Shown: positions 43,337-52,660, counted from the stretch's first letter. The stretch is 64,000 nucleotides of DNA from an uncultured Pelagibacteraceae bacterium (GCA_902517865.1 CABYDT010000003.1:1-64000); one strand, 5' to 3'. Made by a program: numbers and translations. Notes: generated by a model from the letters alone, not told the origin.

Positions 43337-44883
43337 CAAAAAAAATATCAAGATGTTTAATATCTGTATCTGACAAAACAGGTTTAGATAAATTATTAAA
43401 AGAAATTAAAAAATATGACATTGAAATTATTAGTACCGGAGGCACTTACGAATTTATAAAAAGTAAAAAATATGATTGCATAGAAATTTCTGAATTTACT
43501 AGTTTTCCTGAAATTTTGGATGGAAGAGTAAAAACCTTACATCCTAATATACACGGTGGTATTTTGAATATTAGAGATAACAAAAGCCATCAAGACCAAA
43601 TAAAAAAACATAATATTAAAAATATTGATCTCGTTATAGTAAATTTATATCCATTTGAAAAAAAATTATCTGAAAACAAAAGTTTTGATGAGATGATTGA
43701 AAATATAGATATTGGTGGCCCATCGATGCTAAGATCTGCAGCGAAAAACTTTTCTGAAGTAACTGTTATATCGTCGATCAATTATTATGATGATCTAATT
43801 AAAGAATTAAATATACATGGTGGAGCAACTAGTATTAAATTTAGAAAAAAAATGGCTAATGAAACATTTAATGAAACTGCATATTACGACTCGTTGATTT
43901 CAAATTGGTTTTCAAAAGAAAATAAAATTAAATTTCCAAATAAACAAACCATATCTGGAAAGTTAGTTGGTAAGTTAAGATATGGTGAAAATCCTCATCA
44001 AAATGGCGCTCTATACTCTGTTATAAATAATAATTTCTCGAATTTTGATCAACTAATGGGAAAAGAAATGAGCTATAATAATTACCTAGATGCATTTAAT
44101 GCCTTTGAACTAATTTCTGAATTTAAAAATGGTTTTGCAACGGCAATAATAAAACATAATAACCCATGCGGTTGTTCCTACGAAAATGACGGACTTAAGA
44201 GTTATTTGAACGCTTTTAACGCTGATCCAAAAAGTGCTTTCGGGGGTGTTGTAGCGTTTAACTTTAAAGTTGAAGAAAATCTTGCATCTGAGTTAGTTAA
44301 AACATTTTATGAAGTAATATTAGCTCCAGATGTTTCTAAAGGTGCGATTTCTATATTATCTAATAAGAAAAATTTAAGAGTTATTAAAACTTCTAGTACT
44401 AAAATTAAAGGCAATTTAGATTATAAAATTTTGGGAGGTGTTCTTTTATCGCAAGATAATAATGAATTTTCCCTTAATAAAGATGATTTAAAAATTGTTA
44501 CAAATAAAAAGCCGAGTGATAAAGAATTTGAGGATTTATTATTTGCTGAAAGAGTTTGTAAACATGTAAAGTCAAATGCAATAGTTATAGCTAAAAATAA
44601 TAAGACAATTGGAATTGGGGCTGGACAAACTAGTAGAGTAGCATCTTGTAAGATTGCAGTAGATAACTCTTTAGAATTTATATCAACAAAAGATGTAGCT
44701 GGTAGTGTTGCTGCCTCTGACGCCTTTTTTCCATTTGCGGATGGTATAAAAAAATTGATCGATTTAGGAGTTACTTCTATTATCCAGCCTGGAGGGTCGA
44801 TCAGAGACGAAGAAGTTATCGAAGAGGCAAATAAAAGAAATGTCTCAATGGTGTTTACTAACCGTAGAAATTTTAAACACTAA
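43333..44883 (+). CDS. purH: Bifunctional AICAR formyltransferase / IMP cyclohydrolase
   Basis: Last two steps of IMP synthesis. The 516-aa protein has an N-terminal MGS-like cyclohydrolase domain (SVSDKTGLDKLL, IISTGGTYEFI, LDGRVKTLHPNIHGGIL) and the AICAR transformylase domain (LRYGENPHQNGALY, IIKHNNPCG, AFGGVVAFN, AGQTSRVASCKIAV, ASDAFFPFADGI). Normal length. Secure assignment. Confidence 0.97.
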   Translation: MTKKISRCLISVSDKTGLDKLLKEIKKYDIEIISTGGTYEFIKSKKYDCIEISEFTSFPEILDGRVKTLHPNIHGGILNIRDNKSHQDQIKKHNIKNIDLVIVNLYPFEKKLSENKSFDEMIENIDIGGPSMLRSAAKNFSEVTVISSINYYDDLIKELNIHGGATSIKFRKKMANETFNETAYYDSLISNWFSKENKIKFPNKQTISGKLVGKLRYGENPHQNGALYSVINNNFSNFDQLMGKEMSYNNYLDAFNAFELISEFKNGFATAIIKHNNPCGCSYENDGLKSYLNAFNADPKSAFGGVVAFNFKVEENLASELVKTFYEVILAPDVSKGAISILSNKKNLRVIKTSSTKIKGNLDYKILGGVLLSQDNNEFSLNKDDLKIVTNKKPSDKEFEDLLFAERVCKHVKSNAIVIAKNNKTIGIGAGQTSRVASCKIAVDNSLEFISTKDVAGSVAASDAFFPFADGIKKLIDLGVTSIIQPGGSIRDEEVIEEANKRNVSMVFTNRRNFKH

Positions 44884-45218
44884 TTTATTACATCAATCTT
44901 AGCAGCTAAAACAAAATCACCTTCTGTCAAACCTTTTATAGCATGTGTAAAGATTGTGATATCAGCATATCCCCAGCCAAATTTAAGGTCAGGATGATGA
45001 TTTTCTTCCTCAGCAACTTTAGAAACCTTATTGATAAAGTTTAAACTTTCCAAAAAATTATCAAACTTTATATTTTTGTTTAAACAGTTATATCCGTCTA
45101 TCGTTTTTTTTATTTCCCAGTTCTTAAGTTCCTTTTTCAATTCTGAGATTTCATCGTCTTTTAAAGCAGGAATATCACCACTACATGGAATACATTTTTT
45201 TTTTGCTAATTCGCTCAT
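44880..45218 (-). CDS. phhB: Pterin-4a-carbinolamine dehydratase
   Basis: A 112-aa protein that recycles 4a-hydroxytetrahydrobiopterin or serves a related role in pterin metabolism. The core EEENHHPDLKFGWGYADITI, then FTHAIKGLTEGDFVLA fits the PCD/DCoH signature with its histidines. No phenylalanine hydroxylase is seen nearby. It abuts the small lipoprotein gene upstream. Confidence 0.9.
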   Translation of the reverse strand: MSELAKKKCIPCSGDIPALKDDEISELKKELKNWEIKKTIDGYNCLNKNIKFDNFLESLNFINKVSKVAEEENHHPDLKFGWGYADITIFTHAIKGLTEGDFVLAAKIDVIN

Positions 45219-45503
45219 TTAATATCCTCCGTCAGATCCACCGCTATCAGTTTGTGCATCCAACTCAATTTGCTGTAATCCCTTTTTAGAAACGACATAC
45301 TTACCGTCTTGTTTTTTTGCATCATACCAGTCGTCTATATTCTTTGACATATCAGATACATAAACTTGAAAACTTTTTTTCACTACTACGCCTTTGTCTT
45401 CTACTATTTTAATTCTGGTTTTTTTATCAATATATTCGTACCTTGCGCTTTCGCAGCTTATTAAAAATAGACAAGATATAATTAACAAAATCTTTAGTTT
45501 CAT
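45219..45503 (-). CDS. Small lipoprotein of unknown function
   Basis: A 94-aa protein with a lipoprotein signal, MKLKILLIISCLFLISCES, whose lipobox is LISC. The mature part is short, charged and ends with DSGGSDGGY. I do not recognise a family. ATG at 45503 was chosen because the 28 residues upstream would enter the tRNA gene and add no signal. Confidence 0.65.
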   Translation of the reverse strand: MKLKILLIISCLFLISCESARYEYIDKKTRIKIVEDKGVVVKKSFQVYVSDMSKNIDDWYDAKKQDGKYVVSKKGLQQIELDAQTDSGGSDGGY

Positions 45504-45559
45504 AATCTTTAGAAAATACACAATTTTTAATATTAAAATACCCTTAGATTGTCGCATTT

Positions 45560-45634
45560 TGGAGCGGGTGAAGGGAATTGAACCCACGACCTAAACGTTG
45601 GCAACGTTTCGCTCTACCACTGAGCTACACCCGC
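45560..45634 (-). tRNA. tRNA-Gly (GCC)
   Basis: The minus strand gives an intact cloverleaf: acceptor GCGGGTG/CACCCGC, D arm GCTC...GAGC, anticodon stem AAACG/CGTTT with loop TTGCCAA (anticodon GCC), and a T arm with GGTTCAATTCC. The discriminator is T and CCA is encoded. It reads GGC (and GGT by wobble) glycine codons. Confidence 0.97.
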
Positions 45635-45690
45635 TTAATTCTAATTATAGATGTATAGTTTTCTAAATTCAAATATTTTATAACATCAAA

Positions 45691-46752
45691 ATGAATAAAA
45701 TATTAACAATAATTTGCTTTTTTCTAGCTCTTAACTGCAATGCAGAAGAATTTAAGCTGAGAAAACTTTATGATTTATCGAAGCCTTGGGGGCTTACATT
45801 TTTTAATTCTGATTTGATTGTAACAGAACAAGGTGGAAAAATTTTTTACTTAGGGTTATCTGAAAAATCAAAAAGAGAAATTAGTCATAACTTAAATTTT
45901 TTAGAAATTGGGCAAGGGGGATTACTAGATATAATTAATCATAATAAAAAATTATATATTTGTTATACAGAAAAAAGAATTGGAGGAACAAGCACTTCTA
46001 TTGCAACAGGTTATTTAGAGTCTAATAAAATAAAATTTAAAAATATATTTAGAGCAGAGCCGCCAATAGATAGTGGATATCATTTTGGCTGTAGAATGGT
46101 TATAAGAAATAACATGCTATTTGCTTCTATAGGTGAGAGAGGCAAAGGAATGATAGCTCAAGATGCATCCAAACACCCAGGAAGTATCATAAGAATAAAT
46201 CTCGATGGATCACCTCCTAAATCAAACCCTAAATTTAATAAAGAAAAGGAATGGTTACCTGAAATATACCAAATTGGGATACGAAATCCCCAAGGCATGA
46301 CTTTATCTCCGTATGATAACAAAATATACATTTCTAATCACGGTCCAAGAGGTGGTGATTTTTTTGGCGAGGTAAAAATTGGGGAGAATTACGGTTGGAA
46401 AATTATCGCATGGGGTGGAACAAATTACGATTTTACAAAAATTGGAGATGGCAGTGCATGGAAGCCTGGTTTTACTAAACCTCTTAAAACTTGGGTCCCT
46501 TCAATAGCTGTAAGTGGAACACAAATATACAAGGGCAATGAATTTAAAAATCTAAACAATCATATTTTAATAGGATCACTTAAAGATCAATCACTAAGAA
46601 AAATTAATTTTAAAAATAGCATTATAGGCAAAGAAAAAATAATTTTTAAAGGTGATATTGGCAGAATCCGTGACTTTAAAATTGATAGTAGTGGTAAAAT
46701 TTATTTATTAAGTAACGGCCCTGGTGCTTTGTGGCTTATGAGTAAAAGATAA
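45691..46752 (+). CDS. PQQ-dependent aldose sugar dehydrogenase-like protein
   Basis: A 353-aa exported beta-propeller of the soluble glucose/aldose dehydrogenase family (YliI/GdhB). A signal peptide (MNKILTIICFFLALNCNA) precedes KLYDLSKPWGLTFFN, GQGGLLDIINH, HPGSIIRINLDGSPP, QIGIRNPQGMTLSP and NHGPRGGDFFGEVKIGENYGW, family hallmarks with the catalytic His region. Whether PQQ is available is not shown here. Confidence 0.9.
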   Translation: MNKILTIICFFLALNCNAEEFKLRKLYDLSKPWGLTFFNSDLIVTEQGGKIFYLGLSEKSKREISHNLNFLEIGQGGLLDIINHNKKLYICYTEKRIGGTSTSIATGYLESNKIKFKNIFRAEPPIDSGYHFGCRMVIRNNMLFASIGERGKGMIAQDASKHPGSIIRINLDGSPPKSNPKFNKEKEWLPEIYQIGIRNPQGMTLSPYDNKIYISNHGPRGGDFFGEVKIGENYGWKIIAWGGTNYDFTKIGDGSAWKPGFTKPLKTWVPSIAVSGTQIYKGNEFKNLNNHILIGSLKDQSLRKINFKNSIIGKEKIIFKGDIGRIRDFKIDSSGKIYLLSNGPGALWLMSKR

Positions 46753-46782
46753 AAATTTGGGCAGCGCGTTATGCGCTGCCCA
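46751..46782 (-). terminator. Strong terminator of the 65-aa orphan gene
   Basis: TGGGCAGCGC and GCGCTGCCCA (46758-46767 and 46773-46782) form a 10-bp GC-rich stem with a 5-base loop. On the minus strand it is followed by AAATTTTT. It begins 10 bases after the stop of the minus-strand small gene. There is no T-run on the plus strand, so it serves the small gene chiefly, though it also follows the sugar dehydrogenase gene. Confidence 0.85.
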
Positions 46783-46792
46783 CACGGTAAAT

Positions 46793-46990
46793 TTAAAATG
46801 GGTTCCTAGGCTGAACCTTATTATAGCCAAGAATCTTTCCTTTATTTTTTCCTGACTTAATCAAATATCCGTTTGTACCATTTCCATTAACTTGAACTGG
46901 TTTAACAGACTGATTTAATATCCTCGCACGTTTAGCCTTTGATACTTTTCGGCTAAAACTGTCGAGGATTTGGTGCATTCTTTGCATCAT
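46793..46990 (-). CDS. Orphan basic protein (65 aa), apparently well expressed
   Basis: I do not recognise a family. The protein reads MMQRMHQILDSFSRKVSKAK, then RARILNQSVKPVQVNGNGTN, GYLIKSGKNKGKILGYNKV and QPRNPF. It is basic and soluble; the N-terminal third looks helical and the rest beta or loop-like. GGAGG lies 5 bases before the first ATG and 8 before the second (46987), so the second may be the true start. A folded leader and a strong terminator frame it as its own unit, which is unusual for such a small gene here. Confidence 0.7.
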   Translation of the reverse strand: MMQRMHQILDSFSRKVSKAKRARILNQSVKPVQVNGNGTNGYLIKSGKNKGKILGYNKVQPRNPF

Positions 46991-47006
46991 ATTTTCCTCC
47001 GTTATG

Positions 47007-47058
47007 TTTTAACCTACTTTTAACCGATGTAGATCGGCCACTTTGTATCCATGTGGAT
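47007..47058 (-). promoter_or_regulatory. Leader/promoter region of the 65-aa orphan gene
   Basis: Three elements lie in 52 bases upstream. CCGAT/ATCGG (47024-47028 and 47033-47037) forms a hairpin with a 4-base loop. ATCCA/TGGAT (47047-47051 and 47054-47058) is a near palindrome. TTTTAACC is repeated 11 bp apart (47007-47014 and 47018-47025), which also spells TTAA-N7-TTAAC, the CtrA-box form known from Caulobacter. All are suggestive only. Confidence 0.4.
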
Positions 47059-47150
47059 GGTAAATTAATACTAATCCTTTTTTTAATTTTTTTCAACATC
47101 ATTTAATCTTAGGTTTTGCAACAAAACAAATTAGTATAATATCTAATTTT

Positions 47151-47801
47151 ATGAAAAAATTGAATATTAACGAAATGCCAGAGGAAATACCTGTTTTCCC
47201 TCTTTCGAGTACAATATTTTTTCCTAAGACGGTGCTCCCCTTAAATATTTTTGAACCAAGATATAAACAAATGGTAGAGCATGCTATAAAAAAACAAGGT
47301 CTAATAGGAATGATACAAGCCAAACAAATAGAAGGAGAAAATAAAATATCACTATTTAACATAGGGTGTGTCGGATACATAGAAAGTCATTATCAAACCC
47401 CTGATGGAAGATATCTTATAAATTTAAAAGGAGTATCTAGATTTAAAATAATCGATGAGATTAATAATGATTGTTTATATCGCGAATTTAAAGTTAATTA
47501 CTTGGACCTTAAGAAAGAGATAACAAGCGAGGACTTAAAAAAAGTGGATGTTAATGAACTAATAGATAAAACTAAAAAATTTTTTAAACTTAATCAACTT
47601 TCTACGGACTGGAAAGTCGTTGAAAAAGTGTCACCTGACCAGCTTGTAAACTCATTATCAATGATATGCCCATTTACTGTGAGCGAAAAACAAAGACTTT
47701 TGGAAACCGACACGCTCGATGATAGAAACAAGGTTTTAAATCAAATAATTAATTTTTATTTACTGGGTCAAGCAACGAGCGATGAAAGAATTATCCATTA
47801 A
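47151..47801 (+). CDS. Lon N-terminal domain (LON substrate-binding) protein
   Basis: A 216-aa protein consisting of a LON substrate-binding domain without the ATPase or protease parts: IPVFPLSSTIFFPKTVLPLN, IFEPRYKQMVEHAI and ISLFNIGCVGYIESHYQTPD, then a helical C-terminal part. Function unknown; related to the YcgE-type proteins. It ends directly before the convergent rho stop. Confidence 0.9.
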   Translation: MKKLNINEMPEEIPVFPLSSTIFFPKTVLPLNIFEPRYKQMVEHAIKKQGLIGMIQAKQIEGENKISLFNIGCVGYIESHYQTPDGRYLINLKGVSRFKIIDEINNDCLYREFKVNYLDLKKEITSEDLKKVDVNELIDKTKKFFKLNQLSTDWKVVEKVSPDQLVNSLSMICPFTVSEKQRLLETDTLDDRNKVLNQIINFYLLGQATSDERIIH

Positions 47802-49073
47802 TTAAGAGCCTTTATTCATTGAATCAAAAAATTCGTTATTATTCTTTGTTTCTCTTAATTTAGATATCAAAAACTCTATGGCGTCCATCGTTCCCATTGG
47901 GTTTATAATTCTTCTTAAAACATTCATTTTTTGGAGTTCTTCTTTTTTGAATAACAACTCTTCTTTTCTAGTACCAGATTTAGTAATATCGATTGCAGGA
48001 AATGTTCTTTTGTCTGCAACTTTTCTGTCTAAGATTACTTCTGAGTTACCAGTACCCTTAAATTCTTCAAATATTACTTCATCCATTCTTGATCCTGTTT
48101 CTATTAAGGCCGTTGAAATAATTGTTAAAGAACCACCTTCTTCAATATTTCTTGCAGCACCAAAAAATCTTTTGGGTCTTTGCAACGCGTTAGCATCCAC
48201 ACCTCCGGTCAAAACTTTTCCTGAACTAGGTACAACTGCATTATAAGCCCTTCCCAAACGAGTTATAGAATCCAAAAGTATTACAACATCTTTTTTATGC
48301 TCTGCTAGTCTTTTAGCCTTTTCAATAACCATTTCAGCGACTTGAACGTGACGCATTGCTGGCTCATCAAATGTAGAGCTAACTACCTCTCCTTTAACGG
48401 ATCTTTGCATGTCGGTAACTTCCTCTGGCCTCTCATCAATCAGAAGAACTATCAAATATACTTCTGGATGATTTGCAGTTATAGAATGAGCAATATTTTG
48501 TAGTATAACTGTTTTACCAGATCTAGGTGGTGATACAATTAACGACCTTTGTCCTTTTCCAATCGGTGAAACTAAGTCTATTAGTCTTGCGGTAACATCA
48601 GGTTTTTTTTCAGCCTTGTTTTTTTCTACTTCTAATTTAATTTTATCTTCAGGATATAGGGGGGTTAAGTTATCAAAGTTAATTTTATTTCTTGTCTTTT
48701 CAGGATCCTCAAAATTAATTTTGTTAACTTTTAACAAAGCAAAATATCTTTCTTGATCTTTCGGAGCCCTTATCTCTCCCTCTACTGTATCCCCTTTTCT
48801 TAATCCAAACCTTCTAATCTGGCTTGGACTTACATAAATATCATCGGCACCTGGTAAATAGTTTGACTCCATGGCTCTAAGGAATCCAAAACCATCTTGC
48901 AATGTTTCTAATACTCCAGAAGCAGTGATTTGTTCATTTTTTTCCGCAAATTTTTTAAGAATTGCAAATAGTATTTCTTGTTTACGCATTGTACTAGGAT
49001 TTTCAACGCCAAGCTTCTCAGCTTCAGAAATTAGATCTGCTGGTGTTTTGTCTTTTAGTTCTTGAAGATTCAT
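47802..49073 (-). CDS. rho: Transcription termination factor Rho
   Basis: Hexameric RNA helicase that ends transcription. The 423-aa protein has the N-terminal helix domain, the CSD RNA-binding domain ([20 protein letters not shown]) and the ATPase ([62 protein letters not shown]). Normal length. It starts the minus-strand run that leads away from the probable origin. Confidence 0.97.
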   Translation of the reverse strand: MNLQELKDKTPADLISEAEKLGVENPSTMRKQEILFAILKKFAEKNEQITASGVLETLQDGFGFLRAMESNYLPGADDIYVSPSQIRRFGLRKGDTVEGEIRAPKDQERYFALLKVNKINFEDPEKTRNKINFDNLTPLYPEDKIKLEVEKNKAEKKPDVTARLIDLVSPIGKGQRSLIVSPPRSGKTVILQNIAHSITANHPEVYLIVLLIDERPEEVTDMQRSVKGEVVSSTFDEPAMRHVQVAEMVIEKAKRLAEHKKDVVILLDSITRLGRAYNAVVPSSGKVLTGGVDANALQRPKRFFGAARNIEEGGSLTIISTALIETGSRMDEVIFEEFKGTGNSEVILDRKVADKRTFPAIDITKSGTRKEELLFKKEELQKMNVLRRIINPMGTMDAIEFLISKLRETKNNNEFFDSMNKGS

Positions 49074-49131
49074 ATGTAGGGAAATTTGTTAGAAGATTAA
49101 ATTATAGTATTTTTTTTAAAATTTATCAATA

Positions 49132-49560
49132 TTAATTAGGCATAAAAATAACAAGAAAAACAATGATGATTAGCATTACGGTTGGGATTTCATTTATTAT
49201 TCTATAGAATTTTGCAGTTCTGAGATTAAGCTTATTTTGAAAATTTTTTCTGCATTTAGATAAAAAACCATGGAAGCCCGATAGCAAAACAACAAGAATT
49301 AATTTTATTTGCATCCACAATTGCATAGCAATTTCATGACCTGCTAAATATACTAACCAAACACCGAAAATCCAGGTGGCTATCATTGCAGGATTCATAA
49401 TATATTTCATTAATCTAAGTTCCATTAATGAAAAAATCTCGTAAGTATCGCTCTCAGGTTTTACGTCGGCATGGTAAACGAATATTCTTGGCAGATATAG
49501 AAGTCCAACCATCCAAGATATCACTGCTATTAAGTGTAAAGCTTTTAATGTTAAATACAT
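49132..49560 (-). CDS. hemJ: Protoporphyrinogen oxidase HemJ
   Basis: A 142-aa membrane protein with four helices and conserved histidines, catalysing the last oxidation before haem. HemJ features are LKALHLIAVISWMVGLLYLP and LFYLP-type ends, VYHADV, and KLILVVLLSGFHGFLSKCRK. It ends 58 bp before the rho start and begins 2 bp after the hemH stop, forming hemE-hemH-hemJ(-rho). Confidence 0.92.
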   Translation of the reverse strand: MYLTLKALHLIAVISWMVGLLYLPRIFVYHADVKPESDTYEIFSLMELRLMKYIMNPAMIATWIFGVWLVYLAGHEIAMQLWMQIKLILVVLLSGFHGFLSKCRKNFQNKLNLRTAKFYRIINEIPTVMLIIIVFLVIFMPN

Positions 49561-49562
49561 AA

Positions 49563-50561
49563 TTAATGAATATAGGTTTTAACTATATTTTCCATCATTT
49601 TAATATGGTCGTCATTGTCATTTAAACAACTTATTAAATCAAAATTCTTACCTCCGCTTTCAATAAAAGTCTCCTTTCCTTGAATAGCAATTTCTTCTAA
49701 GGTTTCAACGCAATCTGAAGAGAAGCCAGGACAAATCATTAAAATATTTTTTTTTCCTTCTGCTGGTAGTTTTTCCAGAGTTTTATCAGTATATGGTTGT
49801 AACCATTTCTCAGGACCAAATCTTGATTGAAACGTTGTCTCAATTGGTATCTCGTTAAATTTTTCTTTAATTAATCTAGATGTTTTTTGACAATAGCAAT
49901 GATAAGGATCGCCTTTATCAAAATATTTTTGTGGAATACCGTGATATGAAGCCACGATTAAATCTGGCTTCCATGATATTTCTGATAATTTTTTTTTTAT
50001 ACTATTAACTAGCCCATTAATATAATCTTCATTAGACTCATAGTGTGGAATAACTTGAAGACTCGGTTGCCATCTCATTTTTATTAGACATCTATAAACC
50101 TCATCACACACTGTGGCTGTCGTGGCTGCTGCATACTGAGGATAAAGCGGAAAAAGTATAATATTTTCACAGCCTTCAGATTGAAGCTTTTGAAGTCTAG
50201 ATTTTATACTCGGGTTCCCATATCTCATTGCATAGTCAATTATTATATTTTGACCATTAAACTTCTCTTTTAATTTTTGAGTTTGTTGCTTTGTGTAATA
50301 TCTCAACGGGGATTCGTTTATATCAGTCATCCAAATCTCTTTGTAAGCTTTTGCAGTTTTAGACGGTCTCAGATTTAGAATAATGAGATTTAGAATTATT
50401 TGCCAGAGTATCGGATTGACTTCTATAACCCTTTTGTCTGAAAGAAATTCTCTTAAATATTTTCTTATATCCCACCATGACGTAGAGTCTGGGGTTCCTA
50501 GATTAACTAGCAAAACACCTTTTTTACCATAATTTACCTTTGGATGATTATTATTTTCCAT
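49563..50561 (-). CDS. hemH: Ferrochelatase
   Basis: Inserts iron into protoporphyrin IX. The 332-aa protein shows GVLLVNLGTPDSTSWWDIRK, LFPLYPQYAAATT, the active-site His in ASYHGIPQKYFDKGDPYHCY, and FQSRFGPEKWLQPYTD, with a C-terminal CPGFSSDCVETLEEI. It lies 3 bp after hemE. Confidence 0.97.
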   Translation of the reverse strand: MENNNHPKVNYGKKGVLLVNLGTPDSTSWWDIRKYLREFLSDKRVIEVNPILWQIILNLIILNLRPSKTAKAYKEIWMTDINESPLRYYTKQQTQKLKEKFNGQNIIIDYAMRYGNPSIKSRLQKLQSEGCENIILFPLYPQYAAATTATVCDEVYRCLIKMRWQPSLQVIPHYESNEDYINGLVNSIKKKLSEISWKPDLIVASYHGIPQKYFDKGDPYHCYCQKTSRLIKEKFNEIPIETTFQSRFGPEKWLQPYTDKTLEKLPAEGKKNILMICPGFSSDCVETLEEIAIQGKETFIESGGKNFDLISCLNDNDDHIKMMENIVKTYIH

Positions 50562-50564
50562 TGA

Positions 50565-51578
50565 TCAATAATTTTTAACAAAATTAACTAATTTTTCCAC
50601 ATTTTTAATTTTAGTATTTGGCAGTACTCCATGCCCTAGATTAAAAATATATCTTTTATCCTTAAAGAAATCTAAATATCTTTTTGCTTCCTTAATTATT
50701 TCGTTTTCATCATCTGTAGTTAATAAGTCTGGTCTCATGCCTCCCTGGTAAACAACATTAGAGTCTATATCTAATTTTTGAATATCTGTATTAAAATCTA
50801 AGCTTATCCCATCTGGTTTAACGTTGGTCACAAATGAACTTATGTTATCTTTAATGTTTCTTGGAAAACATATGACAGGTACATAAGGATATATTTTTTT
50901 AATATTTTCAATTATTTTCTTATTTGGATTTTCGCAGAAAGGATTGAGCTTCTCGTTCTCAATAATACCCGCCCAACTATCAAATAACTGTATAACATCT
51001 GCTCCATTTTTTATTTGTTCAATACAATGCCAACTTACAAGATCTATAAATTTGTTTAATAATTTTAATATTACATCTTCTTTGCGATTTAAATTAAACT
51101 CATTTTTGGGAGATTTTAAATTTAGAGCATATACCAACAATGTCCATGGTGATCCTGCAAACCCAATGAGTGTTTTGTCTTTGTGTAATAAATTGCGTAC
51201 GTTTCTCATTGATTTATAGCAATTAGAAAGTTTATTAATAAAAACATCTTTTTCAATTGAAAGAAAAGCTTCATCGTTTAAATTTTGCAAGACTGGTCCG
51301 AAATTTTCTTTAAATTTAACGTCTTGGCCAGCTGCGTAATTAATTAAAAGAATATCTGAAAATATTATAGCAGCATCAAGATTAAATCTTTTTAACGGTT
51401 GTAATGTAACTTCACTAGAATCTTTAATATTTAAACAAAAATCTATGAATTCTTTATTGTTAGACCTAATCTTTTTATATTCTGGCAAATACCTTCCTGC
51501 TTGTCTCATCAACCAAATAGGTACAATACCTTTGTTGATTTTGTTTCTATCGAATTTATCTAATATTAAATTGCTCAT
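50565..51578 (-). CDS. hemE: Uroporphyrinogen decarboxylase
   Basis: Removes four acetate carboxyls of uroporphyrinogen III to give coproporphyrinogen III. The 337-aa TIM barrel shows PIWLMRQAGRYLPEYKKIR, AAIIFSDILLI, GFAGSPWTLLVYAL and QLFDSWAG, then the His-containing NLGHGVLPNTK. It is the gene flanking the probable replication origin on its left, as in Caulobacter and others. Confidence 0.97.
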   Translation of the reverse strand: MSNLILDKFDRNKINKGIVPIWLMRQAGRYLPEYKKIRSNNKEFIDFCLNIKDSSEVTLQPLKRFNLDAAIIFSDILLINYAAGQDVKFKENFGPVLQNLNDEAFLSIEKDVFINKLSNCYKSMRNVRNLLHKDKTLIGFAGSPWTLLVYALNLKSPKNEFNLNRKEDVILKLLNKFIDLVSWHCIEQIKNGADVIQLFDSWAGIIENEKLNPFCENPNKKIIENIKKIYPYVPVICFPRNIKDNISSFVTNVKPDGISLDFNTDIQKLDIDSNVVYQGGMRPDLLTTDDENEIIKEAKRYLDFFKDKRYIFNLGHGVLPNTKIKNVEKLVNFVKNY

Positions 51579-51847
51579 ATTAAATATATATGTATTAAAG
51601 TATTAGTATTATTAGGCATGGTTAATAGTGTGACTAACTTTTAATAAACACTATATACAAAATTATTAACAACCAAAATGGTGAATTTATAACTATTTTA
51701 AACAAATAATAACCATATTCAGTGACTATTAATAACTTTTATACTTTTAGTAAAATAATGGATAAAATTTGAGAAATATTTATAAAACGACATTAATTTT
51801 GATAGTCTAGGGATAAATTTGAGTTATATAAATCAATCAACAACTTT
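51579..51847. other. Probable chromosomal replication origin (oriC)
   Basis: A 269-bp, extremely AT-rich gap between divergent hemE and the DUF299 gene, the known oriC position in Caulobacter and several other alphaproteobacteria. Candidate DnaA boxes, each 7 of 9 to TTATCCACA, are at 51663-51671 (plus), 51757-51765 (minus, TTATCCATT) and 51808-51816 (minus, TTATCCCTA). ATGGTTAA at 51618-51625 is the complement of the Caulobacter CtrA half-site TTAACCAT, and ATAACCAT at 51709-51716 is close to it. Genes point away on both sides. Base-skew could not be computed here. Confidence 0.7.
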
Positions 51848-52660
51848 ATGAACAAGTTATATAATTTTTTCCTGGTATCTGATTCAACTGGAGAAACTTT
51901 AGATAGAATTTTTCTTGCTATAAAAGCTCAATTTCCAAAATTTAATTACAAAATACACCATTTCGCATTTATGAGAACTAGTGCACAAACAGCTCAATTA
52001 ATGGAAAAATGTAAGGAAACGGAAAATCCAATAATCCTTTATACTCTTGTTGAAAAACAGACTACAAATCACATAATTAATGAGTGTAAATCAAAATCAA
52101 TACCATGCTTTGGTATTCTTGATCATATTATCCCTGATTTCGAAAAAATTTTTAAAACCAAAGCATCACATGTTCCAAGTGGGCAACATGCTCTCAATAA
52201 AGAATATTACAAAAAGATAGAAGCAATGCAATTTACACTAGCACACGATGACGGGCAAAAACTCGAAACTGCTGTTAACGCAGATATTATTATCCTCGGC
52301 GTAAGTAGAACGAGTAAAACACCCACTTCTATTTATTTAGGAGAAAGGGGTTATAAGGTTTCAAATATTCCGCTAGTTATACATCAAGAACTTCCAGAAA
52401 CAGTTTTTAATAGTAAAGCCGTTAAAATAGGTCTTACAATAGAGACAGGGCGTTTAACAGATATAAGAAAAACAAGAATTAATATTTTAAATGACAAGAA
52501 ATCTTCTACTTATACTGACCAGTCTACGATAGATAATGAAATCAAAGAGTCCAAAAAAATGTTTCAATCACGACAAATTCCAATAATAGATGTTACACGT
52601 AAATCTGTTGAAGAAACAGCCGCATCAATAATTAAAATTTACGAAATTACAAAAAAATAA
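51848..52660 (+). CDS. ppsR: DUF299 kinase/pyrophosphorylase (PpsR/PDRP-like)
   Basis: A 270-aa regulator that phosphorylates and, with phosphate, dephosphorylates PEP synthase or pyruvate phosphate dikinase. The P-loop is GVSRTSKTPTSIYLG near residue 154; the N-terminus LVSDSTGETLDRIFLAIKAQ and MRTSAQTAQLM fit the family. The target enzyme (PPDK or PpsA) is not in the window. It starts the plus-strand run next to oriC and overlaps maf by one base. Confidence 0.93.
   Translation: MNKLYNFFLVSDSTGETLDRIFLAIKAQFPKFNYKIHHFAFMRTSAQTAQLMEKCKETENPIILYTLVEKQTTNHIINECKSKSIPCFGILDHIIPDFEKIFKTKASHVPSGQHALNKEYYKKIEAMQFTLAHDDGQKLETAVNADIIILGVSRTSKTPTSIYLGERGYKVSNIPLVIHQELPETVFNSKAVKIGLTIETGRLTDIRKTRINILNDKKSSTYTDQSTIDNEIKESKKMFQSRQIPIIDVTRKSVEETAASIIKIYEITKK

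Noticed and set aside
46758-46782. Terminator of the sugar dehydrogenase gene on the plus strand
   Set aside because: The stem has no T-run on that side; the T-run is on the minus strand, so it mainly serves the 65-aa gene.
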